NCBI GenBank assembly: GCA_963778025.1
Contig: CAVZTA010000016.1
Coordinates: 160,644-224,643, forward strand
Direction of reading: 5' to 3'
DNA from: CAVZTA01 sp963778025
Lineage (GTDB): Bacteria; Chloroflexota; Limnocylindria; Limnocylindrales; CSP1-4
Length of the DNA: 64,000 nucleotides
Within the stretch, counting starts at the first letter, position 1; every line of letters starts with the position of its first letter. Positions 27,389 through 37,164 of the stretch are shown here, piece by piece. Position numbers and translations under genes: made by a program. The notes under the pieces were generated by a model. That model ran no database searches. It saw only the letters and a list, made by a program, of their open reading frames with translations, and was not told the origin of the DNA.

Positions 27389-28321
27389 TCAGGTCAGCCG
27401 CTGGCCGAGGTAGCCGGGCCGTCCGCTGAGGAACGCGGCGGCGTCCATCGGACTCCTTCCTTCCGGCTGCACCCGCTCCAGCCGCAGACGACCACGGCCG
27501 GTCACCAGGACGAGCGCGTGCTTGTCACCGAGCAACACGCCGGGCTCGCCGCCGGGATCGAGCGCCTCGACCGCCGCGGCAAGCACGGCCAGCCTGCCCG
27601 CCGGCGTGACCAGATACGAGCCGGGCCATGGCTGATACGCCCGGACCTGTCGCTCCAGGTCCACGGCCGGCCGCGTGGGGTCCATCCGGCCGTCGTCGCG
27701 GCGGAGCGGACGCGTCAGCGTGGCGCCCTCGTCCGGCTGGGGATGCGGGATGAGCTCACCGGCGAGGTAGGGATCGAGCGACCGCGTCAGGAGCCCGGCT
27801 GCCCGCTCCGCCAGATCGGCTTCGAGCTCCGGTGCCGTCTCGTCACCGTCGAGCCGGCGACGTTCCTGCGCCACGATCGGCCCGGTATCGAGTCCGGCGT
27901 CCATGCGCATGAGGGTCACGCCGGTCGTGGCGTCGCCGGCGAGGATCGTCGCGGGGATCGGCGTCGCACCGCGATGCCGCGGCAGCAGCGACGGATGCAG
28001 GTTCAGCGCGCCGTGTGGGAGCTCCAGGATCGGCGCCGGGACGAGCTGCCCATAGTCAGCGAGGACCGCGAGCTCGGGCTCCAGGGCCAGGATCTCGGCC
28101 ATCGCCTCCGGCGAGCGCAGCCGAGGCGGGACGAGGATCGGGACCGGGAGATCGATGGCCGCGGCGAGCGGTGTCGGGGTCGGGATCTGTCGTCGGCCGA
28201 CCGGACGTGGGGGCGCGGTGACGACGCCGACAAGCTCGACCGAGGGGTGGTCCGCGAGCGCACGGAACGCCGGGACGCCGAACGCGCCGCTGCCCAGGAA
28301 GATCGTCCGGGCGCGGGTCAC
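27389..28321 (-). CDS. fmt: Methionyl-tRNA formyltransferase
   Basis: 310 residues. Fmt formylates initiator Met-tRNA with 10-formyl-THF. Seen are the N-terminal 'IFLGSGAFGVPAFRAL', the catalytic stretch 'ALNLHPSLLPRHRGATPI', 'MDAGLDTGPI', and an OB-fold C-terminal domain ('RQVRAYQPWPGSYL'). The ATG overlaps the def stop by 4 bases, so the two enzymes that add and remove the formyl group are translationally coupled. Confidence 0.94.
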   Translation of the reverse strand: MTRARTIFLGSGAFGVPAFRALADHPSVELVGVVTAPPRPVGRRQIPTPTPLAAAIDLPVPILVPPRLRSPEAMAEILALEPELAVLADYGQLVPAPILELPHGALNLHPSLLPRHRGATPIPATILAGDATTGVTLMRMDAGLDTGPIVAQERRRLDGDETAPELEADLAERAAGLLTRSLDPYLAGELIPHPQPDEGATLTRPLRRDDGRMDPTRPAVDLERQVRAYQPWPGSYLVTPAGRLAVLAAAVEALDPGGEPGVLLGDKHALVLVTGRGRLRLERVQPEGRSPMDAAAFLSGRPGYLGQRLT

Positions 28322-28833
28322 GCCAGGGCGGACGCCGCCTCCCGCACGTCGTCGTCGTCGCCCTCGCCGCCGCCGACCTCGATGAGCTCGTCCATCGAGT
28401 CGAGGTAGTCGATGTAGAGCTTCCCGTCGAGGTGGTCCAGCTCATGCTGGAGGGCGCGCCCCAGGAGCCCGGAGCCGGCGACCTTGATGTGCTTGCCCAC
28501 CCGGTTCTGCGCGACGACCCAGACCTTCTCGCGGCGGGTGACATACGCGACGTAGCCCGGGATCGACAGGCAGCCCTCGAGATCGCGGTCGTCACCGGAC
28601 GAACGGACGATCATCGGGTTCACGAGCTCGTGCAGTCGACCTTCGACCTCGATCACGCACGCTCGGAGCGCTTCGCCCAGCTGCGGCGCGGCCAGACCGA
28701 CACCCGGGGCGTGACGCATCGTGTCGGCGAGGTCGTCGAGGAGCTCCCAGAGGGGCTTCCCGAAGCTGTCGACGGGCAGGCCCTTGAGGCGGAGACGCGG
28801 ATCGCCGAGCTGGGCGATGGGCTTGACAGACAT
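28318..28833 (-). CDS. def: Peptide deformylase
   Basis: A 171-residue metalloprotease removing N-formyl from nascent proteins. All three motifs are intact: 'GVGLAAPQLG', 'EGCLSIPG' and 'HELDHLDG' (metal ligands Cys, His, His and catalytic Glu). A Gly/Asp-rich tail follows. The ATG lies 6 bases after a -10-like hexamer, consistent with a leaderless mRNA. It heads a def-fmt operon. Confidence 0.97.
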   Translation of the reverse strand: MSVKPIAQLGDPRLRLKGLPVDSFGKPLWELLDDLADTMRHAPGVGLAAPQLGEALRACVIEVEGRLHELVNPMIVRSSGDDRDLEGCLSIPGYVAYVTRREKVWVVAQNRVGKHIKVAGSGLLGRALQHELDHLDGKLYIDYLDSMDELIEVGGGEGDDDDVREAASALA

Positions 28834-28839
28834 GCGCGA

Positions 28840-28848
28840 ACGATAGCA
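28840..28848 (-). promoter_or_regulatory. Extended -10 promoter of def-fmt
   Basis: The minus strand reads TGCTATCGT. The hexamer ends 6 bases before the ATG of def, so transcription would begin at or next to the start codon. Confidence 0.55.
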
Positions 28849-28898
28849 GTCAGCCCGGCCGTGGCCGGGCTGACGTTCGAGGCGAGGTGGTGCGCCGG

Positions 28899-29411
28899 TC
28901 AGCCGGTCGGCGCGGTCTCGTCCGCGGCGCTCTGAGCGGCAGGAGCGTCGCTCGCTGCGTCGGTGGCCGACCCGGTCGCGACGTCGCCGGTGCCGTTCGT
29001 CGCGTCGGCGCCGGTCCCGTTCGTGGCATCGGCGGCCGCTTCGGCCTCCGCGCTGCGGAGATCCTTGGCCAGCTGGGTGGCGCGATCGGCGAGCTTGGCG
29101 GAGACGTCGCTCGTGACGTCAGCCGCCTTGTGGGCGAGCGGACCGGCCGCGGCAGCTCCGGCCGCCGCAAGCTCGGCAGCCTTCGCGGCGACCTGCCGCG
29201 CGACCGGCGCGGCCTGTGTGGCGACGTCGTCGATCATCTTCTGGAGCTGGCTGAGCCACTCCCGTCCGGTGACCGTCTCCGTCTTCTCGCCCTCGCCCCA
29301 GCCGTCGCCGGCCGAGCCGGCGTCGGATGCCGCCTCAGCGAGCGGCTCGTCGGGCAGGGCACCCTCGGGCACCGCGGTGGGCTCGGTGCCAGGCTCGCGG
29401 GATCCGTCCAT
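28899..29411 (-). CDS. Ala-rich amphipathic-helix protein, unknown function
   Basis: 170 residues from the ATG at 29411, with GGAGGAGGA 6 bases upstream. The N-terminal 50 residues are acidic and disordered. Residues about 50-125 form long Ala-rich amphipathic helices ('AAPVARQVAAKAAELAAAG', 'DVSAKLADRATQLAKDLR'). The tail carries a short tandem repeat (two copies of 'DATNGTG') and ends Ala/Asp/Thr-rich. It resembles histone-H1-like or LEA-like helical proteins in composition only. It precedes def on the same strand with its own SD. Confidence 0.6.
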   Translation of the reverse strand: MDGSREPGTEPTAVPEGALPDEPLAEAASDAGSAGDGWGEGEKTETVTGREWLSQLQKMIDDVATQAAPVARQVAAKAAELAAAGAAAAGPLAHKAADVTSDVSAKLADRATQLAKDLRSAEAEAAADATNGTGADATNGTGDVATGSATDAASDAPAAQSAADETAPTG

Positions 29412-29558
29412 GTCGCGTCCTCCTCCGGGCAGTCCGGAACACATTCCAGTGGGTCGATCGTCGCAGCATCACAGGGACGGTGCGACGGGTGCGTATCGTC
29501 GCTCAGCGCGACGTTTCGCGCTTGCATGCCAAGACGCGCTGCGGCCCGGAACGTGGCA

Positions 29559-32223
29559 TCACGGATCGCCGCTTCGGCCGCCGACCGCACGCGCGGTCGC
29601 ACGCTCCGAGACCGGACGGGCTTCGGTCGGCGTCCGCTCCTCGGCAGGGTCGTCGGACCAGTCGAACCCGTCCTCATCCTCGTCGCGATACCGGCCCAGC
29701 GCGAACCCGAACTCGCTCCCCCGGCGCGGTCGCGGCCGCGCCCAGATCCGCCCGTGCATCGCGCGCACGAGCCGGTCACAGACGAACAGGCCGATGCCCC
29801 CGCCTGCCGCCGTCGCGGCCGTGGTCGCGGACCGATAGAACAGCTCGAACAGGTCCTCTGTCTCGGCGGCGGCGATGCCGGGCCCCTCGTCGAGCACGCG
29901 GACGCTCACCTCGTCGGGAGCGGGGTCCACCTCGATCGTGACCGCGGTCCCGGGACCCGCGTATTTCGCCGCGTTCGACAGCAGGTTGCGCAAGACCTGC
30001 TCCACGTACGTCTCTTCGCCCGCGACCACGTCGCCCGCGGGATCGCCCGCGAGGACGAAGTGATTGTCCGGCCAGCGCCGGCCCTCGCTCGCGATGACCC
30101 GCTCGAGCAGCCGGCGAAGGTGGACCGGCTCGCGATCCGGGACCAGCGAACCGCGTTCCAGGCGGGACATGACCAGCAGGTCGTCGATGAGGCGATGGAG
30201 CCGCTCGGCCTCGGCATTGATGTCGAGGCCCAGATCCCGGACCGTCTCCTCCGAGCGTCCGCCGCGGAGCAACAGCTTGGCCGCGGCGAGGATGGTGGTG
30301 ATCGGCGTCCGCAGCTCGTGCGACATGACGCCCACGAACGCCTCCTGCAGCGCCCGCGCCTCGCGCTCCGTCTCGAGCACCCGTTCCCGCTCCTCCTCGG
30401 CGCGGCGTTCGAGGGTGATGTCGCGGTCGATGCCGGTGAGGCGACGACCCTTCGCCGGTCCTTCGGCGGACACCCAGCCTTCGCTGCGCAGCCAGCGCGT
30501 CGAGCCGTCCGGGCCGATGGCCCGGAACTCCGTCGCGAACGGCCCCAGGGTCCGGGCTGCCTCGTCGATCGCGGCTCGGACGCCCATCACGATCCTCGGG
30601 GACGACCAGCGCGAGATACGCCACGAGGCCGTCCCCGGCGTCCCGATCCGGCTGCCCTCGGACGCGCAGGAACTCCGCGCTCAGGTCGAGGTGGTCCCGT
30701 TCGAGGTCGAGGTCCCAGGCACCCGCCGAGGCGACCTCGAGCGTGGCGTCCAGCCGCCGCTGCCGGTCCCGCAGCGCATCGACGAGATCGGCACGCGCCA
30801 GGGCCGCGACGGCGTGCGAGGCGATGGCCGAGATGAACCGCCGCTCGGCGGCGTCGATCACCGCATCGCCGCCCCAGCCGACGACCAGCACACCACGCAC
30901 GGGATCGTCGCCCACCGGCTCCGCGACGAGCGTCGTGAGCGACGCGATGGCCGGGATGTCGCTGGCACCGGGATAGCGCGTCCGCCACTCGGGGGCGGAC
31001 ACGACGACACCGGTCCGGCGGCGGACGACCTCGGCGGCCGGCAGACCCGCGTCGAGTGGCACCGTCTGTTCGCTCCGGACGAGCCCTGGCGGATAGCCGC
31101 GTGCGTGGAGCAGCTCGAGGCGATCCGGATCGCTGGCCCGGCGGTAGAGCAGCCCGACACGGGCGCCGAGCGTGTCCGTCACCGTCTCCACGATCAACCG
31201 GGCGATCGTGGTCGCGTCGACCGCCGGGCCGAGCTCGCGGGCGATCGCCTGCAGTCGCTCCACACGCGCTGCGGCCACGCGCGTTTCCGCGCGCTCCACG
31301 CGAGCAGCCGCGGCACCTCGTGATCGGGTCAAGGCCTCGCTGCCGAACCGCGCGGCGAGCGCGAGGACGTCCAGCGTCCGCTGGTCGATGACGCGAGGCG
31401 CCGAGAACCCGAGGACCAGTGATCCGAGCCGCTCGATGCCGGCATCGAGGGGGAGGCCGACCACCCGCATGGCGGGCGTGGCCGACGCGGGACGTTCGGC
31501 CGCGTCGGGCACGGGCATCGCGGCCGGGACGAGGAGCGGACCTCGGACATCCGGCGTGGCCGCGAGCGCGCGTGCGGTCGCGCGACAGTCCTCGAGCAGC
31601 TCCGCCGCGCCGAATGCCGCGAGCTCGTCGGACTCGGCGGCCGACGACCCGACCGTGGGACCGCCCACCGGATCGGACCCCCCGGGGACGAGGACGAGGA
31701 CCGCATCCGCGCCGCTGGTCTCGCGGCTGACGCGCGCCACGAGGTCCGCGATCTGACGCGGCGATGCGGGTCGCGCGAGCGCCGCGGCGAGGATCGCGAG
31801 GTCATGCGTCTCGCGCTCCGCGCGACGCCGTCGCGTCTGGGCCTGGTCGAGTGCCGCCAGGAGCGGCCGGGACGGATCGCGGACGCGGCCGATGACCGCG
31901 CCGAGGCCGGCGCCCGCGACGACGGTCAACATCTCCAGCGCGACGACGCGGTTCGGGAGCGGCGGCCAGAAGCTGTACCAGGTCGGGCCCACGGACTCGA
32001 ACGGCGGGTCGATGCTCGCGAGGACGATCGAGACGAGCGCGGCTGCGAGACCGCCGCCCAGACCCAGGAGCCGCGAGGCGAGGAGCGTGGCGGTGAACGG
32101 CAGGATGTACCAGCCGCTCAGCAGCACGAGGGAGTCGAACAGCGCGCGGGTCAGATGCGCCGCGAGGGGCAGGCCCACGACGATCGCGAGCCACGAGAGA
32201 CGCCGACGCAGTCGCGGGGACAT
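29559..32223 (-). CDS. Membrane sensor histidine kinase (4TM-GAF-GAF-PAS-HisKA-HATPase), frame interrupted once
   Basis: About 887 residues after correction. Residues ~9-115 hold about four TM helices resembling the DUF4118/KdpD sensor module. Two GAF-like domains follow (~150-300 and ~330-485), then a PAS domain with its PAC motif ('TRWLRSEGW'). HisKA has the phospho-acceptor 'SHELRTP'; HATPase has the N-box 'NLLSNAAKYA', 'DEGPGI' and 'GGGIGLFV'. The PAS domain is split by a one-base shift at about 30583-30585 (a GGG run); one base fewer restores 'PEDRDGVRAAI'. No response regulator is adjacent. The gene follows priA by 71 bases. Confidence 0.88.
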
Positions 32224-32294
32224 CAGCTAGGAGTGTCGCCTCCCGGAGCGCGCCCCGGGACCGGACCTCCGTCCCGTGGGTCCAGCGGAGTGTC

Positions 32295-34908
32295 CTACAG
32301 GAGCGATTCCGGGTCCACGTCGACGCTCCATGGAGCCGGCGGTCCCTCGCCCAGCAGCGCCCCGGGCTCGGGCCCACGAAGGACGATGTTGAACCGCCAC
32401 CGATCGGCTCGTCGGGCGATGTACGCGGGCGCGGGACCGGTCACGAGCGTCCCGTCACGCCGCTCGGCGGCAAGCGCCCGCAGCCGGTCGGCCATGGCGA
32501 GCGCCTCGCGTTCCGCCGCGTCACGTTCGGGCAGCGCGACCGTCAGCTTCACGAGCCGGCCGAACGGCGGCGAGCCCCAGCGCTCGCGCAGTGCGAGCTC
32601 CTCGTCGTAGAAGGCGGTCGCGTCGTCGTCGACGATGGCGCGGATCGCCCGATGCTCCGGGCGGTACGTCTGGACGATCGCGTGCCCGTCGCGCTCCCCG
32701 CGCCCCGCTCGACCGATCGCCTGGCGCAGGAACTGGAACGTCCGCTCCGCGGCGCGTTCGTCGGGGAGGCTGAGCGCGACATCCGCGGACACGACACCCA
32801 CCAGCGTCACGGTCGGCACGTCGAGGCCCTTCGCGACCAGGCTCGTGCCCACGAGGACGTCGAGCGCGCCACTCGAGAAGGCGTCGGTGACGCGGTCGGC
32901 GGCGCCGCGGCGCTCCACGACGTCGCGGTCGAGCCGCCCGACGCGCAGGCCCGGGAACGTCTCGCGGACCTCGCGTTCCAGGCGCTCGGTGCCGCCGCCC
33001 AGATACCGGATGCGCGGCGAGCTGCAGTTCGGGCAGCGGTCGGCGAGTGGCGTGGCACGCCCGCAGTGGTGGCAGCGCAGCGTCGTGCCCGCGTGGTGAT
33101 AGACGAGCGGCCGATCGCAGTCCGGGCACGCCTGCACGTGGCCGCAGTCCCGGCACAGGACGACCGATGCGGTCCCCCGCCGGTTGATGACGAGGATCGC
33201 CTGCTCGCCCGCGTCGACATCGAGCGTCCGCAGCGCATCCCGGAGCGCGTCCGAGAGCAGCCCGCGATTGCCGGCCGCGAGCTCCGCGCGGAGGTCGACG
33301 ACCTCGATGGTCGGTGGCCGGCCGCTGGCGCGGTCGGGCAGCTCGACCCGTCGATAGCGGCCGGCCCGCGCATGCCCCACGCTGTCCACCGACGGCGTCG
33401 CGGATCCGAGCACCACCGCCGCGCCCGCGAGCTCGCCCAGCCGGATCGCGACGTCCCGCGCCTGGAGCCGCGGCGTGCGATCGCTCTTGTACGCGGGCTC
33501 ATGCTCCTCGTCGACGATCACGAGGCCCAGGTCGTCCAGGGGCGCGGTCACCGCGATGCGCGTGCCGACCACGAGGTCGACATCGCCGGCGCGGATCCGC
33601 CGCCACTCGTCGGCACGCTCGCCCTCACCGAGCCCCGAATGGAGCACCGCGACGCGTGCGGCGAGGTCCGCGCGGAGGCGGTCGACGAGGGGCGTGGCGA
33701 GCGCGATCTCCGGGACGAGCACGAGGGCCGGGCGGCCATCCTCGAGCGACGCCGCGATCGCCTCGACGTAGATGGCGGTCTTCCCACCGCCGGTGACACC
33801 GTCGAGCAGGAGCGGCGTCGGATCCCGCGCGGCGATCGCATCGCGGATCCACGCGACGGCCTGTGCCTGGGGGCCGGTCAGGTCGCTGCCGGCGGGACGA
33901 CCACCTCGAAGGCCCGGGCGACGCGTGGCCAGCGGTCGGCGCGGACGCTCCCGGATCCACGCCTCGAGCAGCCCTCGACGGACGAGCCCCGCCAGCGCCG
34001 AGGCGCCGTGACGCTCCGCGACGGGCGCGGCGGGGACGCCGCCCTCGACGCTCGTGGTCGCCGGATCGTGCGCATCGCCCGGACCGACGTCGCCGGGCGC
34101 CGCCGCGGGCTCCTCCAGCAGCTCGGCCAGGGCAGCGACCTGGCGTGGGCCGAGGCGGGGACCCGGCGACTTCCCACCCGCCGCGAGGGTCGCGGCCGCC
34201 GCCGCGCCCGCGCGACGTGAGCCGGATCCGTCGCTCGTACCGCGGCCCCGGAGCGGCCGTGACCAACGTCGGGGTCAGCTCGAGCAGGCCCTCGGCTTCG
34301 AGCGCGCGGAGGCGCCGCAACAACGTGCCGCGCCCTTCCGGGCTGGCGAGGTCGCGCACCGGCCGTGGCCGCGAGGCGAGCTCGTCGAGCAGATCGACGG
34401 CCGCCGCGTCGTGATCCTCCGGGGACCCGAGGACGGCCTCGCCCGCGGGCGTGACCTCGGCGAGCACCTCCAGGCGCTCGAGCATCCCGGGCGGCAGCAT
34501 CGAACGGAGCACCATCGCGACCGGCGCGAGGTAGTGGACGGCGATCCAGCGGCCGAGGCCGAGGGTGAGCGGCGGGACCAGCGGACCGTCCGCGCGGACG
34601 CGCGCGACGACCCAGCGCAGGCCGGCGTCGGCGAGGGCGGCGGAGCCGGCCTCGGGAGGCGCCTCGCCCAGGACGATCCCCAGCGACTGACGCCCGCCCT
34701 TCCCGAACGGGACCAGGACCGCCTCGCCGGGCTCCAGGTCGTCGAGCGCCGGGGGGACGAGATAGGTGAACGTCCGGGCGCCGGGTCCCGCAGGTGCGTC
34801 GACCGCGACCGACACGCGGCGAGCGCCATCGCGGATGCCCGTCGGCGGCGTCCCGCCCGTCACGTCCGGATCGCCGGCCGGTCCGAACAGGGTCGCGTCG
34901 GCCGCCAT
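32295..34908 (-). CDS. priA: Primosomal protein N' (PriA helicase), frame interrupted once
   Basis: PriA reloads the replisome at repaired forks. About 870 residues after correction. It has an N-terminal DNA-binding domain ('VSVAVDAPAGPGARTFTYLVP'), Walker A 'GVTGGGKTAIY', DEAH-type 'DEEHEPAYKSD', and a zinc module with paired Cys ('CRDCGHVQACPDC', 'CHHCG', 'CPNC'). Later helicase motifs are 'VGTSLVAKGLDVPTVTLVGV' and 'QAIGRAGRGERDG'. A one-base shift at 34207-34209 (GGG/CCC run) separates the winged-helix region from the helicase. The start is an ATG 9 bases after the gmk stop. Confidence 0.95.
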
Positions 34909-34917
34909 GGCCGGAGG

Positions 34918-35571
34918 CTACACGCGCAGACGGCGGTCGGGGTGGCGGCGCTTCTCCTGGGCGATGATCGCCTCGATCTCGGCGGCGGTCCGGTCGACCA
35001 TGCCGGTCTCGTTGACCACGACCTGGTCGTAGTCGCCGGCGCGGGCCAGCTCGATGGCGGCGTTGCGCTGGCGCAGCTCGAGCTCCTCGGCCGTCTCGGT
35101 GGCGCGTGAGCGAAGCCGCTGGAACAGCGCCTCCTGCGTCGGCGGGACGACGAAGATGAGGAGCGCCTCGGGCACGCGCTCCTTCACGATCTGCGCGCCC
35201 TGGACGTCGATCTTGAGGATCACATCGCGGCCCTTCGCGAGGGCCTCGGCGACCTGCCGCCGCGGCGTGCCGTACCAGTGTTCGTGGACACGGCTCGCCT
35301 CGAGGAGGTCGCCGGCATCACGCAACGCGAGGAAGCGTGCCTCGTCCAGGAACTGGTAGCTCACGCCGTCGACCTCGCCGGGGCGCGGCGCCCGTGTGGT
35401 GCAGGTGACGACGTAGTGGTAGTCCGGCTCATCGGGATCGCGCGCGTGGAGGGCCGCGATGATCGTGTCCTTGCCGACGCCCGACGGGCCGCTGACGATG
35501 GCGAGGATGGCGCCCGGCGCGCCCACCGGCATCTCCGCCTCGGGATCGAACGCCAGCTGCTCGCCGCTCAC
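34918..35571 (-). CDS. gmk: Guanylate kinase
   Basis: 217 residues; phosphorylates GMP to GDP. P-loop 'GPSGVGKDTII', the GMP-binding 'TTRAPRPGEVDGVSYQFL', 'WYGTPRRQVAEAL' and 'LKIDVQGAQIVK' are all visible. The GTG at 35571 overlaps the rluD stop (GTGA) and has GGAGG 5 bases upstream, which is better supported than the longer frame. A ~20-residue N-terminal extension precedes the core. Confidence 0.96.
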   Translation of the reverse strand: MSGEQLAFDPEAEMPVGAPGAILAIVSGPSGVGKDTIIAALHARDPDEPDYHYVVTCTTRAPRPGEVDGVSYQFLDEARFLALRDAGDLLEASRVHEHWYGTPRRQVAEALAKGRDVILKIDVQGAQIVKERVPEALLIFVVPPTQEALFQRLRSRATETAEELELRQRNAAIELARAGDYDQVVVNETGMVDRTAAEIEAIIAQEKRRHPDRRLRV

Positions 35572-36662
35572 GCGGTCCTCCGGGCCGAACCGCCGATGGC
35601 CGCCCCCGGCGAGCCTGCGCCGATCGCGCGAAGCGACGCCAGCACCGTCTCGAGCTCCGCCGGGAGCGGCGCTTCGGCGCGGATGAGGCGTCCCGACGTC
35701 GGGCTCACGAGCTCGAGGCGCCACGCGTGGAGGAACAGCCGCTCCAGTCCGTCGGGGCCGCGGCGCGCCGTGCCGGTGCCGTAGACGACGTCCCCCGCGA
35801 CCGGATGCCCGAGTGCCGCGAGATGGACGCGGATCTGATGCGTGCGCCCGGTGATGAGATCCAGCTCGAGGAGCGTCCAGCCATCGAACCGCTCGCGCAC
35901 CCGATAGCCCGTCGTGGCCTGGCGGCCGTTCGGCACGACCGCCATCCGCTTCCGGTCCTTCGGGTCGCGGCCGATGGGCGCCTCGATCCGCCCGACGGCG
36001 GCGTTCACCGAGCCCTGGACGAGTGCCAGGTAGGTCTTCTTGATGCGACGCGCCTTGAGCTGCGCCATCAGCGACTGCTGCGCCGCGTCGTGCTTGGCGA
36101 CGATGAGCAGCCCGGACGTGTCGCGATCCAGCCGATGGACGATGCCCGGGCGCGCGATGCCGGCGATCGAGCCGTACGTCCCGGGTCGCGCCAGCAACCC
36201 GTTGACCAGCGTGCCGCGCCAGTGTCCGGGCGCCGGGTGGACGACGAGCCCCGCGGGCTTGTCGACGATGAGGACGTCGGCGTCCTCGTACGCGGCGACG
36301 ACCTCGATCGTCGGGTCGGGCTCGAGGTGGTACGGCGTCACGGGCTCGGGGACGTCGAGGATCACCACGGCTTCGCCCGTCATGACGCTGTTCGCGCGAA
36401 GCCGCCGTCCCTCGCCGTCGACCAGCCGCCCGTCGGAGATCAGGCGCTGGACGAACGACCGCGACAGGCCCGTCCGGTCGGCGACGAACCGGTCGACCCG
36501 GCGGACGACCTGGCCCGCCGGGATCGGGAGGCGCCGCTGACCGGGCTCCACGGAGATCGCCGGAGGCTCGAACGGCAGGAGCTCCTCGTCGTCGGCCTCG
36601 CCGGCGTCGACCTCGGGCGCCTCCGCGAGCGCCTCGTCGAGCGCCGGCGGATCGTCAGCCAC
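35568..36662 (-). CDS. rluD: RluD-type 23S rRNA pseudouridine synthase
   Basis: 364 residues. An acidic N-terminal 45 residues leads into an S4 RNA-binding domain ('VDRFVADRTGLSRSFVQRLI') and the RluA-type catalytic domain with 'HRLDRDTSGLLIVAK' (176 onward, containing the catalytic Asp), 'ALVQG' and 'GRTHQIRVHLAALGHPV'. Large-subunit RluD specificity is inferred from S4 plus the lspA linkage; RluC/RluB-like targets cannot be excluded. The GTG start overlaps the lspA end by 8 bases. Confidence 0.88.
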   Translation of the reverse strand: MADDPPALDEALAEAPEVDAGEADDEELLPFEPPAISVEPGQRRLPIPAGQVVRRVDRFVADRTGLSRSFVQRLISDGRLVDGEGRRLRANSVMTGEAVVILDVPEPVTPYHLEPDPTIEVVAAYEDADVLIVDKPAGLVVHPAPGHWRGTLVNGLLARPGTYGSIAGIARPGIVHRLDRDTSGLLIVAKHDAAQQSLMAQLKARRIKKTYLALVQGSVNAAVGRIEAPIGRDPKDRKRMAVVPNGRQATTGYRVRERFDGWTLLELDLITGRTHQIRVHLAALGHPVAGDVVYGTGTARRGPDGLERLFLHAWRLELVSPTSGRLIRAEAPLPAELETVLASLRAIGAGSPGAAIGGSARRTA

Positions 36663-37164
36663 GGGTGCCGATCTCCGCGAGCTTCGGGAACACGGCGAGC
36701 AGGATGAACAACAGGATCGCGCCCGTGATGGCCGCGTCCGCGACGTTGTAGGTGAAGAACCGGAGGGTGCCGATGCCCATGTCGATGAAGTCGACCACGG
36801 ACCCGTAGCGCAGGCGATCGAGGAGGTTGCCGATGGCCCCGCCCAGCAACAGCCCGAGCGCGACGGTGGTCAGGAGCGAGCGGCCCTGACGCGCTTCGAA
36901 CCAGACGATCGCGACGAGCACGATGATCGACACCGCCGCGAACGCCCCGGCGCTCTGCGGCATGAGCCCGAACAACGCGCCGCTGTTCCGCGAGTGGACG
37001 ATGGTCAGCCAGTCGCCCAGCACCTGGACCCGCTCGCCGACCGCCAGGGCCCCGACGACCAGGCTCTTGGTCACCTGGTCCACGACCAGGACCGCGATCG
37101 CGAGCCCGAAGAACAGGGCCCAGCGGGTCCACGGGATCGCCCGCTGGGTCGCCACGGCCGTCAC
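36655..37164 (-). CDS. lspA: Lipoprotein signal peptidase
   Basis: A 169-residue, four-helix membrane aspartyl protease that cleaves prolipoproteins after lipidation. Conserved elements include 'DQVTKSLVV', 'IVHSRNSGALFG', 'GGAIGNLLDRLRYGSVVDFID' and 'FTYNVADAAI'; the two Asp in the last two motifs are the catalytic pair. The GTG at 37164 overlaps the ileS stop (GTGA). The ileS-lspA-rluD order is widely conserved. A candidate substrate lipoprotein is encoded at 7.2-8.4 kb. Confidence 0.95.
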   Translation of the reverse strand: MTAVATQRAIPWTRWALFFGLAIAVLVVDQVTKSLVVGALAVGERVQVLGDWLTIVHSRNSGALFGLMPQSAGAFAAVSIIVLVAIVWFEARQGRSLLTTVALGLLLGGAIGNLLDRLRYGSVVDFIDMGIGTLRFFTYNVADAAITGAILLFILLAVFPKLAEIGTRG

